Assembly: GCA_963814865.1 (NCBI GenBank)
Contig: CAWFEN010000007.1
Location: 149,828-213,827 of the forward strand
Reading direction: 5' to 3'
Source of the DNA: AP-15 sp963814865
GTDB lineage: Bacteria; Pseudomonadota; Alphaproteobacteria; ATCC43930; CGMCC-115725
DNA length: 64,000 bases
The translations under genes were made by a program, and so were the position numbers. This document shows positions 23,918 to 33,305 of the stretch, in pieces (positions within the stretch are counted from its first letter, which is position 1; every line of letters begins with the position of its first letter). The notes beneath the pieces are model-generated. The model did not search any database and was not told the origin of the DNA. It worked only from the letters and a program-made list of their open reading frames with translations.

Positions 23918-25342
23918 ATGGATGATCTATTGGTCGCGGCCCCGCTCCGCCCCAACCTCACCGAATATACCGTCTCCGAGCTGTCGCAGGCACTCAAGCG
24001 CTCGATTGAGGACAATTTCGGCTATGTGCGGGTGCGCGGCGAGGTCTCGGGGTTCAAGCGCCACGGCTCGGGTCATTGCTATCTGGCGCTGAAGGACAGC
24101 GAGGCGGTGCTCGACGCGGTGTGCTGGCGCACCACCGCAATGCGCCTCGGGATCAGGCCCGAGGACGGGATGGAGGTGGTGTGCACCGGGCGCCTCACCA
24201 CCTTTCCCGGCCGCTCCAAATACCAGCTGGTCATCAATTCGATCGAGCTGGCCGGGATCGGCGCGCTGCTCAAGCTGCTCGAAGAGCGGCGCCGGCGCCT
24301 CGCCGCCGAGGGCCTGTTCGCCGCCGAACGCAAAAAGCCGCTGCCGTTCCTGCCCGCGGTGATCGGCGTCGTGACCTCGCCGACCGGGGCCGTCATTCGC
24401 GACATCCTGCACCGGCTTGCCGACCGCTTTCCGCGCCGCGTGCTGCTGTGGCCGGTGGCGGTGCAGGGCGAGGCGGCGGCGGCCCAGGTGGCAGCGGCGA
24501 TCGAAGGCTTCAACCTGTTGCCGCAAGGTGCCGTGCCCCGTCCCGACCTGATTATCGTCGCGCGCGGCGGCGGCAGCCTCGAAGATCTGATGGCATTCAA
24601 CGAGGAGATCGTCGTGCGCGCCGCGGCGGCCTCGGCAATCCCGCTGATCTCGGCGGTCGGCCACGAGACCGACACGACCCTGATCGACCATGCCAGCGAC
24701 CGGCGCGCGCCGACGCCGTCGGCCGCGGCCGAGATGGCGGTCCCGGTCCGCCTCGACCTCGTCGCCGATCTCGCGGGCAAATCATCGCGGCTGGCCGGCG
24801 GCCTCGCCCGGCTCTTCGCCGAACGCCGGCTCAATCTCGCCGGGCTGGCGCGCGGGTTGCCGTCGCCGCAGGACCTGATCGGCAACGCGGCGCAGCGTCT
24901 CGACGACCGCGCCGAGCGGCTGCGCCTCGCCGGCGACCGCCATTTGCGGGCGGCGCGGCACCGCCTCGACCTTGCCGGCGGGCGGCTGCGGCCGGAGGCG
25001 CTCTCGGCCGATCTCGCGCGCACGCGCGCCCGGATCGCCGAGGTCGAGACCCGGCTCCACGCCGCGACGGCGCGCTTCATCGGCCAAAGCCGCGATGCCG
25101 TCGACAATTTCGCCGGCCGGCTCGCGACCCATTCGGAACGGCATGAAAGCCTGCTGGCGCGCGGCTATGTCGTGGTCCGCGACGGCGCCGCCCGGGTGGT
25201 TACCGAGGCCGCCGCGGTCAGGCCGGGCGTCGCGCTCGATCTCGAATTCTACGACGGCAAGGTCGGCGCCATCGCCGGCCGCACCCCGCGCCGGCCGGTG
25301 CGCCGGGCGCCCGCGCGCCCGGAGCAGGGAAGCCTGTTCTGA
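23918..25342 (+). CDS. xseA: exodeoxyribonuclease VII large subunit
   Basis: A 474-residue protein with an N-terminal OB fold (residues about 15-115, including YVRVRGEVSGFKRHGSGHCYL), the catalytic core with GVVTSPTGAVIRDI and RGGGSLEDLMAFNEE, then SAVGHETDTTLIDHASD, and a long charged helical C-terminal part that binds the small XseB subunits. The enzyme degrades single-stranded DNA from both ends. xseB is not next to it. The ATG chosen gives the usual N-terminus; a GTG at 23897 is an alternative. Divergent from purD with a very short gap that must contain both promoters or leaders. Confidence 0.95.
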   Translation: MDDLLVAAPLRPNLTEYTVSELSQALKRSIEDNFGYVRVRGEVSGFKRHGSGHCYLALKDSEAVLDAVCWRTTAMRLGIRPEDGMEVVCTGRLTTFPGRSKYQLVINSIELAGIGALLKLLEERRRRLAAEGLFAAERKKPLPFLPAVIGVVTSPTGAVIRDILHRLADRFPRRVLLWPVAVQGEAAAAQVAAAIEGFNLLPQGAVPRPDLIIVARGGGSLEDLMAFNEEIVVRAAAASAIPLISAVGHETDTTLIDHASDRRAPTPSAAAEMAVPVRLDLVADLAGKSSRLAGGLARLFAERRLNLAGLARGLPSPQDLIGNAAQRLDDRAERLRLAGDRHLRAARHRLDLAGGRLRPEALSADLARTRARIAEVETRLHAATARFIGQSRDAVDNFAGRLATHSERHESLLARGYVVVRDGAARVVTEAAAVRPGVALDLEFYDGKVGAIAGRTPRRPVRRAPARPEQGSLF

Positions 25343-25372
25343 TCGGCGCGGCACCGCGACAGAGGAGCGATC

Positions 25373-26756
25373 ATGGCTCTCCTACAGCGATTTGATCCGC
25401 CCGCCTTCCTGACGGATTACGACGGCATCCCGGGTCAACGCGAGGCCTGGCATAATTTTGTCTCACGCTGCTTTGCCGCCTCGATCGCCGGCGAGGCGGA
25501 CAAGGTGCTGCGCGCCGACGGCAGCCGCGGCGGCGCGGTCCAGTTCTACAACCCGGCCGTCGCCGATCCCGGTGGCCCCGTCGTCGCACAGGCGATCCTG
25601 TGGAATGCATTCCCGAAGGAACTGCTGCGCCGCTGGGGGCGCGAGCGGGCGATGATCGAGGCCGACCGGCTGTATCCGCTCGGGCACTACCGCGACGGCG
25701 CGGGACAAGGTTCGGCCGGGTTCGAGGCGGCGCTGTACCGCCCGCAGGACGAATACTGCGAGTGGCACGTCGTCCGCGACCCCGACACCAACAAGATCGT
25801 CCGCGTCACCTTCAGCTCGGAGCCGCCCGAATATTGGGAGGCGATGTTCGGCACGCCGATCGACCCCGGCGACGGCACACCCTTGGCGTTCCCCGGCGAC
25901 CGCGATCGCGTGCTGGCACTCTACCGCGCGCTTGTCGGCCCGCAGGTGGCGATGAACGACCTGATCTGCGCTGCCGAGATTCGCGGGCCCGACGGGTCGG
26001 TCTACGTGCAGCAGGGCCAGTACAACCCTTATAACAAATGGAACACGACGCACGGCATCGTCCATCTGTGCGCGCCGCCCAATGCGCTGACCGCAGAGAT
26101 CCAGCTCGGCGCCGACGCGACCGTTCTCTACCGCAACGCAACAGGCGAGCCGGTGGTCGAACCAAGCGCGCTGATCTGCTGCGCCGGCTTCGGCGGCCCC
26201 GACCGCAACAGCGACCCGACGATCGGGGCGACGGTGAACGCGCTGGCGAGGGCCGGCGCGATGGTGACCTTGCCCAATCCGGTCGGGCTTTACATGGACC
26301 ATATCGATCTCGCCGGCTGGCAAGCGCCCGAAGGGGTGCGGGTCGCCGATTGCGTGCGCGTCGAGCGCGGCACGCCGGGAATGATCGAGCGGCTCGTTAT
26401 CGAGGTGCCGAGCGGCGGCGGCGACCGTCGGCGACCTGACGATCGGCGGCGAGCCGATCATCTATGGCGGGCAGATTGCCGAATGCATCACCGTCAAGCT
26501 GATCGGCGGCGCCGCGCAGCTCGGCGCCGTCCGCAATGCGCCGACGCAATGCGTCGGCCGCTGCTGCATCGATCCCGTCGACCCGCGCGTTCTCGGCCGG
26601 CCGATCGGGCTGTCGCACGCCGCACCGCCCGGCATGCAGGACGCGCTCGGCGGCGCCGGCGGCGACAAAGGAGACCCGCGCAGCACCGTTCCATCCGCGC
26701 GGACCGCGGCACGGGTGCCGCATGCGCGACGCCGCACCAGGGGAGACGTGTTATGA
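25373..26756 (+). pseudogene. unknown protein, +1 frameshifted, translationally coupled to DyP peroxidase
   Basis: The frame from ATG 25373 encodes about 350 residues of good protein (DYDGIPGQREAWHNFVSRCF, FSSEPPEYWEAMFGT, NPVGLYMDHIDLAGW) that I do not recognise. At the (GGC)n run 26412-26422 it degenerates, while the +1 frame continues with ATVGDLTIGGEPIIYGGQIA, ITVKLIGGAAQLGAV and CVGRCCIDPVDPR, and ends at TGA 26754-26756. That stop overlaps the next gene's ATG by four bases, the usual coupling pattern. The intact protein would have about 460 residues. Either a base-calling error or a recent mutation is likely. No signal peptide; function unknown. Confidence 0.7.
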
Positions 26757-28369
26757 GCGAAGCCGGCGCCGCGCCATTTCAGGCGCCACAGGAGCCCATC
26801 CTCGACATGGCGGAGATCCAGGGGATAGCGCTGCCGGGGTTTTTCAAGCCGCATCACACCTTGCTCTATCTGCGGCTTGCCGACGGCCAATCGGCGGTGG
26901 AGCGGTTCAAGGTGCTGATAGCCCGCCTCTCGGGCGAGGTTGCGACCGCCGCGCAGACTTTGGCGGATCGACGCCGGCATCGGCAGGCGATCCTGGTTCC
27001 GGCGGCAGCGCGCGAGGGGATGGGCGCGGTGCTGATCGCCCTCGCTTTCTCCTATACCGGTCTCAAACGGCTGACCCCCGGCGCCGACGACATTCCCGAC
27101 CTGGCGTTCCGCAAGGGGCTCGTCGCGCGCTCGGCGCTGCTCGGCGACCCGACCGATCCGGCGTCGGAGGGGCATCCGTCTCGCTGGGTGGTGGGCGGCG
27201 CCGGGGCCGAGCTCGACGCGCTCGCCATCATCGCCGGCGACGAGCGCCCCGCGGTCACCGCGCGGGCCGAGGCGCTCGCGGCTGAGCTGCGCCAGGCCGG
27301 CCTCGATGTCGAGACCCAGGATGGCGATGTACGCGACGACCTTCCCGGCCATGAACATTTCGGCTTTGACGACGGCGTGTCGCAACCGGGACCGCGCGGC
27401 CTCGCCTCGACTCAGCCGGACGACTACCTGACCGATCGCTACCTCGATCCGCGCGGGACGCCGGCAGCCTGGCTCTACGGTTATCCCGGTCAAGATCTGG
27501 TGTGGCCGGGCGAGTTCGTGCTCGGTTATCCGGCGACGAGCCCTGACCCGCTGGTGCCGGGCCTGGCTGCGCTCGCCCAGCCGGCCTGGACCCGCAACGG
27601 CTCGTTCCTGGTCTATCGCCGTCTGCGCCAGGATGTCGGGCTGTTCTGGCGCACGATGCGCGAGGAGGCGGCGCGTCTGGCAGCGCTGCCCGGGTTTTCA
27701 GGTTTGACCGACGCTGTGCTCGCCGCCCGTCTCGTCGGCCGCTGGCCGAGTGGTGCGCCGGTCAACCGCGTGCCGCGGGGCGACGACCCGAAACTGGGCG
27801 ACGATGCGCTCGCCAACAATGACTTCCGGTTCGACAGCGATACACCGGCGCCGATATTGCGCGGACGGCAGGCCGAGCCCTACCCGCTTGCCAAGGCCGA
27901 CCCGGCCGGCGTCGCCTGCCCCTGGGCTGCGCATATCCGCAAGGTCAACACCCGTGATTCGGCCAACGACATGGGCGCGCGCGAAGCGACCTACGGCCGG
28001 CGGCTGCTGCGTGTCGGCGTCGCCTTCGGAAAACCGCTCGCCGACCGCTATGCCGAGCCCGCGGCAGATCCCGAGCACGGCAATCGCGGGCTCTTGTTTC
28101 TGGCGATCCAGGCGTCGATCGAGGGCCAGTTCGAATTCTTGCAGGCGCGCTGGGCCAACGACGCGACCCGGCCCAAGATGCCCGGCGGCAACGACATGGT
28201 GATTGGCCAGAACGCCGCGACGAGCGATGGGATCAGGCGCTGCACTCTCTTCGGCTCCGATCTCGGACAAGGCGAGGTGCGGGCTGCGGGTCAATGGGTG
28301 ATCCCGACCGGCGGCGGGTATTTCTTTGTTCCCTCGGTGTCCGCGCTGCGCGATGTGATTGCGCGCTGA
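26753..28369 (+). CDS. DyP-type haem peroxidase
   Basis: A 538-residue dye-decolorising peroxidase. It has the distal GXXDG motif FGFDDGVSQPG (D207), the proximal haem ligand His in CPWAAHIRKVNTR (H394) with its trailing Arg-rich segment, and RLLRVGVAFG. The size and insertions fit the longer class of the family rather than the short encapsulin-cargo type. No signal peptide is present and no encapsulin gene lies nearby. The start codon overlaps the stop of the preceding unknown gene by 4 bp, which suggests a functional pair. The preceding open frame happens to be in phase, so the two could wrongly be called one 998-residue protein. Confidence 0.88.
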   Translation: MSEAGAAPFQAPQEPILDMAEIQGIALPGFFKPHHTLLYLRLADGQSAVERFKVLIARLSGEVATAAQTLADRRRHRQAILVPAAAREGMGAVLIALAFSYTGLKRLTPGADDIPDLAFRKGLVARSALLGDPTDPASEGHPSRWVVGGAGAELDALAIIAGDERPAVTARAEALAAELRQAGLDVETQDGDVRDDLPGHEHFGFDDGVSQPGPRGLASTQPDDYLTDRYLDPRGTPAAWLYGYPGQDLVWPGEFVLGYPATSPDPLVPGLAALAQPAWTRNGSFLVYRRLRQDVGLFWRTMREEAARLAALPGFSGLTDAVLAARLVGRWPSGAPVNRVPRGDDPKLGDDALANNDFRFDSDTPAPILRGRQAEPYPLAKADPAGVACPWAAHIRKVNTRDSANDMGAREATYGRRLLRVGVAFGKPLADRYAEPAADPEHGNRGLLFLAIQASIEGQFEFLQARWANDATRPKMPGGNDMVIGQNAATSDGIRRCTLFGSDLGQGEVRAAGQWVIPTGGGYFFVPSVSALRDVIAR

Positions 28370-28387
28370 GGCGATTGTTCGCCGCGC

Positions 28388-29917
28388 ATGGATAACCAGC
28401 AGGACGCGATCGCCTTTCTGGCCGATCCGTCTTCTTACGGGGCGGGGATCGAGCAGGTCGAGCGCATCGAAACCCATGTGTCGCTGGTGTTTCTTGCCGG
28501 TGAGCGAGCCTACAAGCTGAAGCGCGCGGTCCGGTTGCCCTATCTCGATTTCTCGACCGCCGAGCGCCGGCGCGAAGCCTGCGCCGCCGAATTGGCGCTG
28601 AACCGGCGCACCGCGCCGGCGCTTTATCTCGATCTCTGCCGGCTCGGCCGCGATGCCGCGGGCGCGGTGCGCTTTTCCGACAACGGGCCGGAAGTCGATT
28701 GGGTCGTGGTGATGCGGCGCTTCGATCAGGCGCTGCTGTTCGACGCGCTGGCCCAGGCGGGCCGGCTCGACCGGCGGATCATGGACGCGCTCGCCGACCA
28801 TATCGCGGCGTTCCACGATGCGGCCGAGCGGCGCCCCGACCAGGGCGGCGCCGCGGCGATGGCGGAAATCGCCGAGACCAACCATCGCGTCCTCGTTGGG
28901 GCGCGGGGGGCCGGCTTCGCCCCGGCGCGCGTCGCCGCGATCCGCGCGAAATGGAGCGAGGGCATCGCCGCCGCCGCGGAGCTGCTCGAAAATCGGCGGG
29001 CCTCCGGCAAGGTGCGGCGCTGCCACGGCGATCTGCATCTGCGCAACATCTGCCTGCTCGACGGCGAACCGCTCCTGTTCGACTGCCTCGAATTCTCCGA
29101 GGCGCTCGCCAGCATCGACATCCTTTACGACCTCGCCTTTCTGCTGATGGATTTGGAGCATCGCGGGCTCCCGAGGCTCGCCAACCAGGTGCTGAACCGC
29201 TATCTCGACCGTACCGGCGAGGATGACGGGCTGACAGCGATGCCGCTGTTCCTGTCATTGCGGGCCGGCATCCGGGCGCATGTGACGGCGACGGCGCTCG
29301 CGGCGCACCCCGATCGAGCCGACAAAATGGCCGCCGAGGCGCGCCGCTATCTCGATCTCGCGCACCGAGCGCTGGAGCCGCAGCCCGCCCGGCTGGTCGC
29401 GCTCGGCGGGTTGAGCGGCAGCGGCAAATCGACCCTCGCCGCCGGGCTGGCACCCGAACTCGGCCTGCGGCCGGGCGCCCGCGTGCTGCGCAGCGACGTG
29501 ATCCGCAAGCTGTTGCTCGGGGTTGCGCCCGAGACGAGGCTGCCGGCCGCAGCCTATGCGCCCGACATCACCCGGCGGGTCTACGGCATGTTGCGCGCCA
29601 AGGCGGCCGCGGCGCTCGCCGCCGGCTATTCCGCGATCATCGACGCGGTGTCGCTGACCGAAGCGCAGCGCCGCTCCTTCGCCGAAATCGCGCGCACCGC
29701 CGGCGCGCCGTTTTCGGGCCTGTGGCTCGAAGCGGCGGCGGCGACCATGACCGAGCGCATCCTCGCCCGCCGCGACGACGCCTCCGACGCCACCCCGGAG
29801 ATCCTGGCGCAGCAATTGCGCCGCGATCCGGGCGCGATCGACTGGACCCGCATCGACACCAGCGGCGGGCCGCAAGCCTGCCTCGCCGCTGCCCGCGGCG
29901 CCCTCGGCCTGGCCTGA
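28388..29917 (+). CDS. APH-like kinase fused to P-loop ATPase
   Basis: A 509-residue two-domain protein. Residues about 25-300 resemble an aminoglycoside-phosphotransferase fold, with the catalytic HGDLHLRN loop (213-220) and LLFDCLEFSEAL carrying the metal-binding Asp. Residues 335-509 form a P-loop kinase-like domain with Walker A GGLSGSGKST (340-349). This fusion is common in Proteobacteria as a bifunctional aminoglycoside phosphotransferase/ATP-binding protein, but no antibiotic substrate has been shown for the family as far as I know. It starts 18 bp after the DyP gene and may be in the same transcript. Confidence 0.82.
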   Translation: MDNQQDAIAFLADPSSYGAGIEQVERIETHVSLVFLAGERAYKLKRAVRLPYLDFSTAERRREACAAELALNRRTAPALYLDLCRLGRDAAGAVRFSDNGPEVDWVVVMRRFDQALLFDALAQAGRLDRRIMDALADHIAAFHDAAERRPDQGGAAAMAEIAETNHRVLVGARGAGFAPARVAAIRAKWSEGIAAAAELLENRRASGKVRRCHGDLHLRNICLLDGEPLLFDCLEFSEALASIDILYDLAFLLMDLEHRGLPRLANQVLNRYLDRTGEDDGLTAMPLFLSLRAGIRAHVTATALAAHPDRADKMAAEARRYLDLAHRALEPQPARLVALGGLSGSGKSTLAAGLAPELGLRPGARVLRSDVIRKLLLGVAPETRLPAAAYAPDITRRVYGMLRAKAAAALAAGYSAIIDAVSLTEAQRRSFAEIARTAGAPFSGLWLEAAAATMTERILARRDDASDATPEILAQQLRRDPGAIDWTRIDTSGGPQACLAAARGALGLA

Positions 29918-29931
29918 GCCGAGCGACCGGC

Positions 29932-30850
29932 TCATTCCATCGGCAGGCCGGGATGGACGGCGCGGCTGTCGAGCGGGGTGAATTGCGGCGCCAGGGCCGG
30001 GATCGCGAGTTCGGCCAGGGTCTCCGGCGTCCAGCCGCCCTGCCGGTGGACCATGCGCACCGGCCGCATATGGCCATAGAGCGACAATTCGCCGGCGCGC
30101 TGGTGAAACACCTGGCCGTTGACGCTGGCCGCCTGCTCGGAGGCGAGAAAGACGCAGAGCGGGGCGATCGCGTCGGCCCGGCTGCGGCGCAGCCGCTCTT
30201 CGCGCATGCGCCGCCGCCTGCGGGTCCTTCGGGGTCGGCACCGAGCGGGTCATGCGGGTGTCGGCCGACGGGCAGATGACGTTGACGGTGATCCCCCGCG
30301 ACGCATTCTCCATCGCGACGATGCGCGCCAGCGCGACGATGCCGAACTTGGCCGCGCCGTAATTGCACTGGCCGACATTGCCGAGCAGGCCCGAGGTCGA
30401 CGACACCATGATGATGCGGCCGTAATTCTGCTCGCGGAACAGGTTGATCGCGGCGCGGTTGATGTTGAAATGGCCGGTCAGATGCACGTCGATGACCGCC
30501 TGCCAATCCTCCGGAAACATGTTGTGAAACATCTTGTCGCGCAGGATGCCGGCGGCGTCGAAGACGATGTGCAGCCCGCCGAAGGCGTCGCGCGCCTGCC
30601 GCACCATGGCGAGGCAATCGTCGAATTTGGCGACCGAGCCGTAATTGGCGACCGCCTCGCCGCCCGCCGCCTTGATCTGATCGACGATCTCCTGCGCCGG
30701 CGTCTGGTCGGCGCCCTCGCCGCTGCCGCTGGTGCCGGGATCGTTGATCACCACCCTGGCGCCGTGCGCCGCCATCAGCTTCGCCACCTCGGCGCCGACC
30801 CCGCGGCCCGCACCGGCGCACAGCGCCACCCGTCCCTCGAGCATACCCAT
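29932..30850 (-). pseudogene. short-chain dehydrogenase, +1 frameshifted
   Basis: The N-terminal 215 residues are a classic SDR: cofactor motif CAGAGRGVGAEVA (residues 11-23), VVINDPGTSGSG as in hydroxyacyl-CoA dehydrogenase-type SDRs, FDAAGILRD, the catalytic Ser region MVSSTSG, and YGAAK (Y164, K168). At 30208-30218 the frame breaks after a GGCGGCGGCG run; the rest, from MREERLRRS through PLCVFLASEQAASVNGQVFH to PGLPME, lies in the +1 frame. Joined, the protein would be about 305 residues and complete. A strong gggaggagc ribosome site precedes the ATG. Convergent with the kinase gene. Possibly an assembly error rather than a dead gene. Confidence 0.8.
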
Positions 30851-31009
30851 CGATCCGCTCCTCCCGAATCCAAACCTGCCGCGCGGTTGTCGCGTGCCGG
30901 CGCGGATCTTGTCAATCGGGCGCTCCGGCTCACTCGGCTGACGCAGTGCCATCCGGATCGTGGTGCCCGGACTTGCGGCGCCCGCCTCGGCGACGCGGGG
31001 TGCCGCGTG

Positions 31010-31516
31010 TCATCTCGTCGGAACGCGGTAGCCCCAGGCGCGGATCTGCGCAATTCCCGCCTGGAATCCCTTCGGGGTCAGGCTGAAGCGGAACGCCGCG
31101 TTCGCGGTGTATACATCGATCAGGATCAGCGACCCGGTTTCGAGTTCGTTGACGACCGCGACGGCCCGATCCGTCGGGAAAATGCAGTATCTCGTTTGAC
31201 GGCACTCGACCGCCGGATTCTTGTCGATCCGCAGCACGGCGCGGACCGGAAAGGGCCGGCCGACAATCCCGACATTGCCGGTCTGGAGCATGATGACGAG
31301 CGCAAACGAGCCGTCTCTGCCGCGCTCGGTTTGCCAGAACGGCACTGTGATCGAACAATCGGCAGCGCCGGCATGCCCGCCGGGATCGCATTCCGTGATC
31401 CATTCGTCCGATCGGGACGTCTGCGCGGCGGGTGCCGGTGCGGCGGCGAGAGGCCAGGCGCAGAACATGAGCAGAAGAAGCCCCGGCGCAAGAAAGCGCC
31501 GGCCGCAGCCGCGCAT
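31010..31516 (-). CDS. secreted IalB-like protein
   Basis: A 168-residue exported protein. A signal peptide covers residues 1-30 (RRFLAPGLLLLMFCAWPLAA). The mature part has WITECD, a following CSITVPFWQ segment, VIMLQTGNVGIVGRPFPVR, a second Cys pair (VECRQTRYCIF) and ends with a TPKGFQAGIAQ strand. This Cys pattern and order match the invasion-associated locus B (IalB) family of alphaproteobacterial periplasmic proteins, whose biochemical role is unclear. An in-frame ATG at 31546 could also be used; the one chosen sits next to gagggtgg and gives a clean signal peptide. Confidence 0.6.
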   Translation of the reverse strand: MRGCGRRFLAPGLLLLMFCAWPLAAAPAPAAQTSRSDEWITECDPGGHAGAADCSITVPFWQTERGRDGSFALVIMLQTGNVGIVGRPFPVRAVLRIDKNPAVECRQTRYCIFPTDRAVAVVNELETGSLILIDVYTANAAFRFSLTPKGFQAGIAQIRAWGYRVPTR

Positions 31517-32071
31517 TCCACCCTCGGCCCTCGCCCTCGACACCATCGATCTCCGCGGCTGCCTTCCGAACTGGGGAATCCTGCCAGGTCGCGGTCGAGG
31601 GTCAAGGGGGCCGCGGCTGGCGGCGACCCCGCCCCGGCGCGAACCGGGCTCCGCCGGATCGGCGCCATCGGAGATCGCAGCGCCCCGGACCCGACGCGGC
31701 GGCATCGACGTCGGCGTTCCCGGCTCCCGCCTCTTCCACGCAGTGGTTGCTATAGGCATAAATCAATGTTAACGATTTCTTACCATCGCTGGACCGCAAT
31801 CGGTATTTGCCATCCTTAACCTTGATTTCGCTTTCCAGCACGCCGAAACGGAGCTATGCATGATCTGCAACTGGCTAGCAGGATCGCGCCGATCGAGATC
31901 GATTTCGTCTTCGGCGCATTCCGGCGAAGGCCGGTGTTTCCCCGCTGGAACCGTGCGGGTCGGCGAGCGTTCGCCGGTTTGTGCAGTCCGGCGGCCAGCG
32001 GCCCGGAGGGGGTAGGCCGCTCGCCCGGATGCTGCCGACTGGGGTTATCGTAACCATTTCAAGGATGTCGG
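31517..32071. other. 555-bp divergent regulatory region before the epimerase gene
   Basis: No supported gene is present. An AT-richer block at about 31745-31830 contains gttaac, ttcttacc and cttaacc words. A cattccggcgaaggccgg element at about 31918-31935 resembles dispersed palindromes common in such genomes. A perfect GGTTA-TCG-TAACC inverted repeat (32043-32055) lies 16 bp before the epimerase ATG and overlaps the expected promoter or leader. Open frames across this region have no recognisable similarity. Confidence 0.4.
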
Positions 32072-33031
32072 ATGGCTCGTTATCTCGTAACCGGCGGGGC
32101 TGGGTTCATCGGCTCGCATCTGGTCGAGGCGTTGCTGGTCGAGGGGCATGCGGTGCGGGTTCTCGACGACCTCTCGAACGGGAAGCGCGACCGATTGCCC
32201 CGACAAGCCGAGTTCATCCGGGCGGATATTACCGCACGGGAGGTTGTCGAGCGGGCTTTCGAGGGGATCGACGGGTGCTACCATCTGGCCGCGATCGCCT
32301 CGGTCGTCGATGGCCCGCGCGGCTGGCGGCGGACGCATGAGGTGAACCTCGCCGGCACCATCAATGTTTTCAACGCGGCGCGGCAAGCATGCAACCGGCG
32401 CCAGATCTCCGTCGTCTATGCCTCGACCGCGGCGGTCTATGGCGATGGCGGTGTGGGCCCGGTCGGCGAGGAGGCTCGCACGGCGCCGCTCAGCGCCTAT
32501 GGCGCCGACAAGCTCGCCTGCGAGTTTCACGCCCGCGTCGCCGGCGCGGTGCACGGGGTGCCGACGCTCGGTCTGCGCTTTTTCAACATCTATGGCCCGC
32601 GCCAAGACCCGCGATCGCCTTATTCGGGGGTGATCGCAATTTTCGCCGATCGACTGCAGCGCGGCGAGCCGGTCGAGATCTTTGGCGATGGCGGGCAGGT
32701 CCGCGACTTCACCTTTATCGGCGATGCGGTCTTGGCGCTATTGCACTCGATGCCGGCCGCGGCGACCGCCGCCCCGGTGTTCAATATCTGCACCGGCAAG
32801 GGCACTACGGTGCACTCCCTCGCCCGAACGATCGCCGGGTTGTGCCGGACCAAGCTCGTCGTCTCTTCGCGCGCCCCGCGCTGCGGCGAGCTCCGAATTT
32901 CGATCGGAGACCCGCGCCGTGCGGCCGAACGGCTCGGCTTCAGGGCCCGCACCAGTCTGGCCGACGGCCTCGCCGTCACCCTTGATGCGCTCGGCCGCTG
33001 CACACCGGTCTCGGCGCGCGTCGTCGCCTGA
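32072..33031 (+). CDS. NAD-dependent epimerase/dehydratase (UDP-sugar 4-epimerase type)
   Basis: A 319-residue extended SDR enzyme. It has the NAD-binding VTGGAGFIGSH (residues 6-16), the catalytic Ser/Thr in YASTAAVYG and the Tyr-Lys pair in SAYGADK (Y143, K147), followed by LRFFNIYGPRQDP and the GDGGQVRDFTFI segment typical of UDP-glucose/galactose epimerases and dTDP-glucose dehydratases. It should interconvert a nucleotide sugar feeding the polysaccharide encoded around it. The exact sugar is not predictable. Its promoter region carries a palindrome right before the start. Confidence 0.87.
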   Translation: MARYLVTGGAGFIGSHLVEALLVEGHAVRVLDDLSNGKRDRLPRQAEFIRADITAREVVERAFEGIDGCYHLAAIASVVDGPRGWRRTHEVNLAGTINVFNAARQACNRRQISVVYASTAAVYGDGGVGPVGEEARTAPLSAYGADKLACEFHARVAGAVHGVPTLGLRFFNIYGPRQDPRSPYSGVIAIFADRLQRGEPVEIFGDGGQVRDFTFIGDAVLALLHSMPAAATAAPVFNICTGKGTTVHSLARTIAGLCRTKLVVSSRAPRCGELRISIGDPRRAAERLGFRARTSLADGLAVTLDALGRCTPVSARVVA

Positions 33032-33141
33032 GCGGCCGCACCGGGTCAACGCCCGGCGAACAGCTCGGGCAGGTGCTCGGGCGACGTCCTTCGAGACCGC
33101 CGATGCAGTAGCGCCGCGCGGCTTGCAGATTGCGGGTCTCA

Positions 33142-33176
33142 GCATCAGGCTTGCGCAAAACGAGCCAGCCTGATGC
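33142..33176. repeat. perfect 10-bp inverted repeat between epimerase and membrane protein genes
   Basis: GCATCAGGCT (33142-33151) and AGCCTGATGC (33167-33176) are exact reverse complements around a 15-base loop. It lies 111 bp after the epimerase stop and 130 bp before the next gene. No T-run follows on either strand, so an operator is at least as likely as a terminator. The rest of the 33032-33305 gap shows nothing coding. Confidence 0.55.
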
Positions 33177-33305
33177 AACCGCGGCACATGCTGATGTATG
33201 CAAAGACAAGCGTCCCGGGATCGCCGCCAAACCGCCACGGCCGGCGCGGCGGCGAGCCGACCGCGTGCACCGGCGGGCGACCCCAACGGAAGGGAGCAAT
33301 CCACG

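Noticed and set aside
25373..28369. A single 998-residue fusion of the unknown protein and DyP peroxidase
   Set aside because: The stretch between about 26423 and 26752 in this frame is Arg-rich nonsense, while the +1 frame there is good protein ending at an ATGA overlap. The continuity is an accident of the frameshift.
31602..31841. A minus-strand frame starting MLESEIKVKDGKYRL
   Set aside because: Only the AT-richer first 35 codons look protein-like; the rest is GC-biased noise overlapping the upstream region of the IalB-like gene, and no ribosome site is present.
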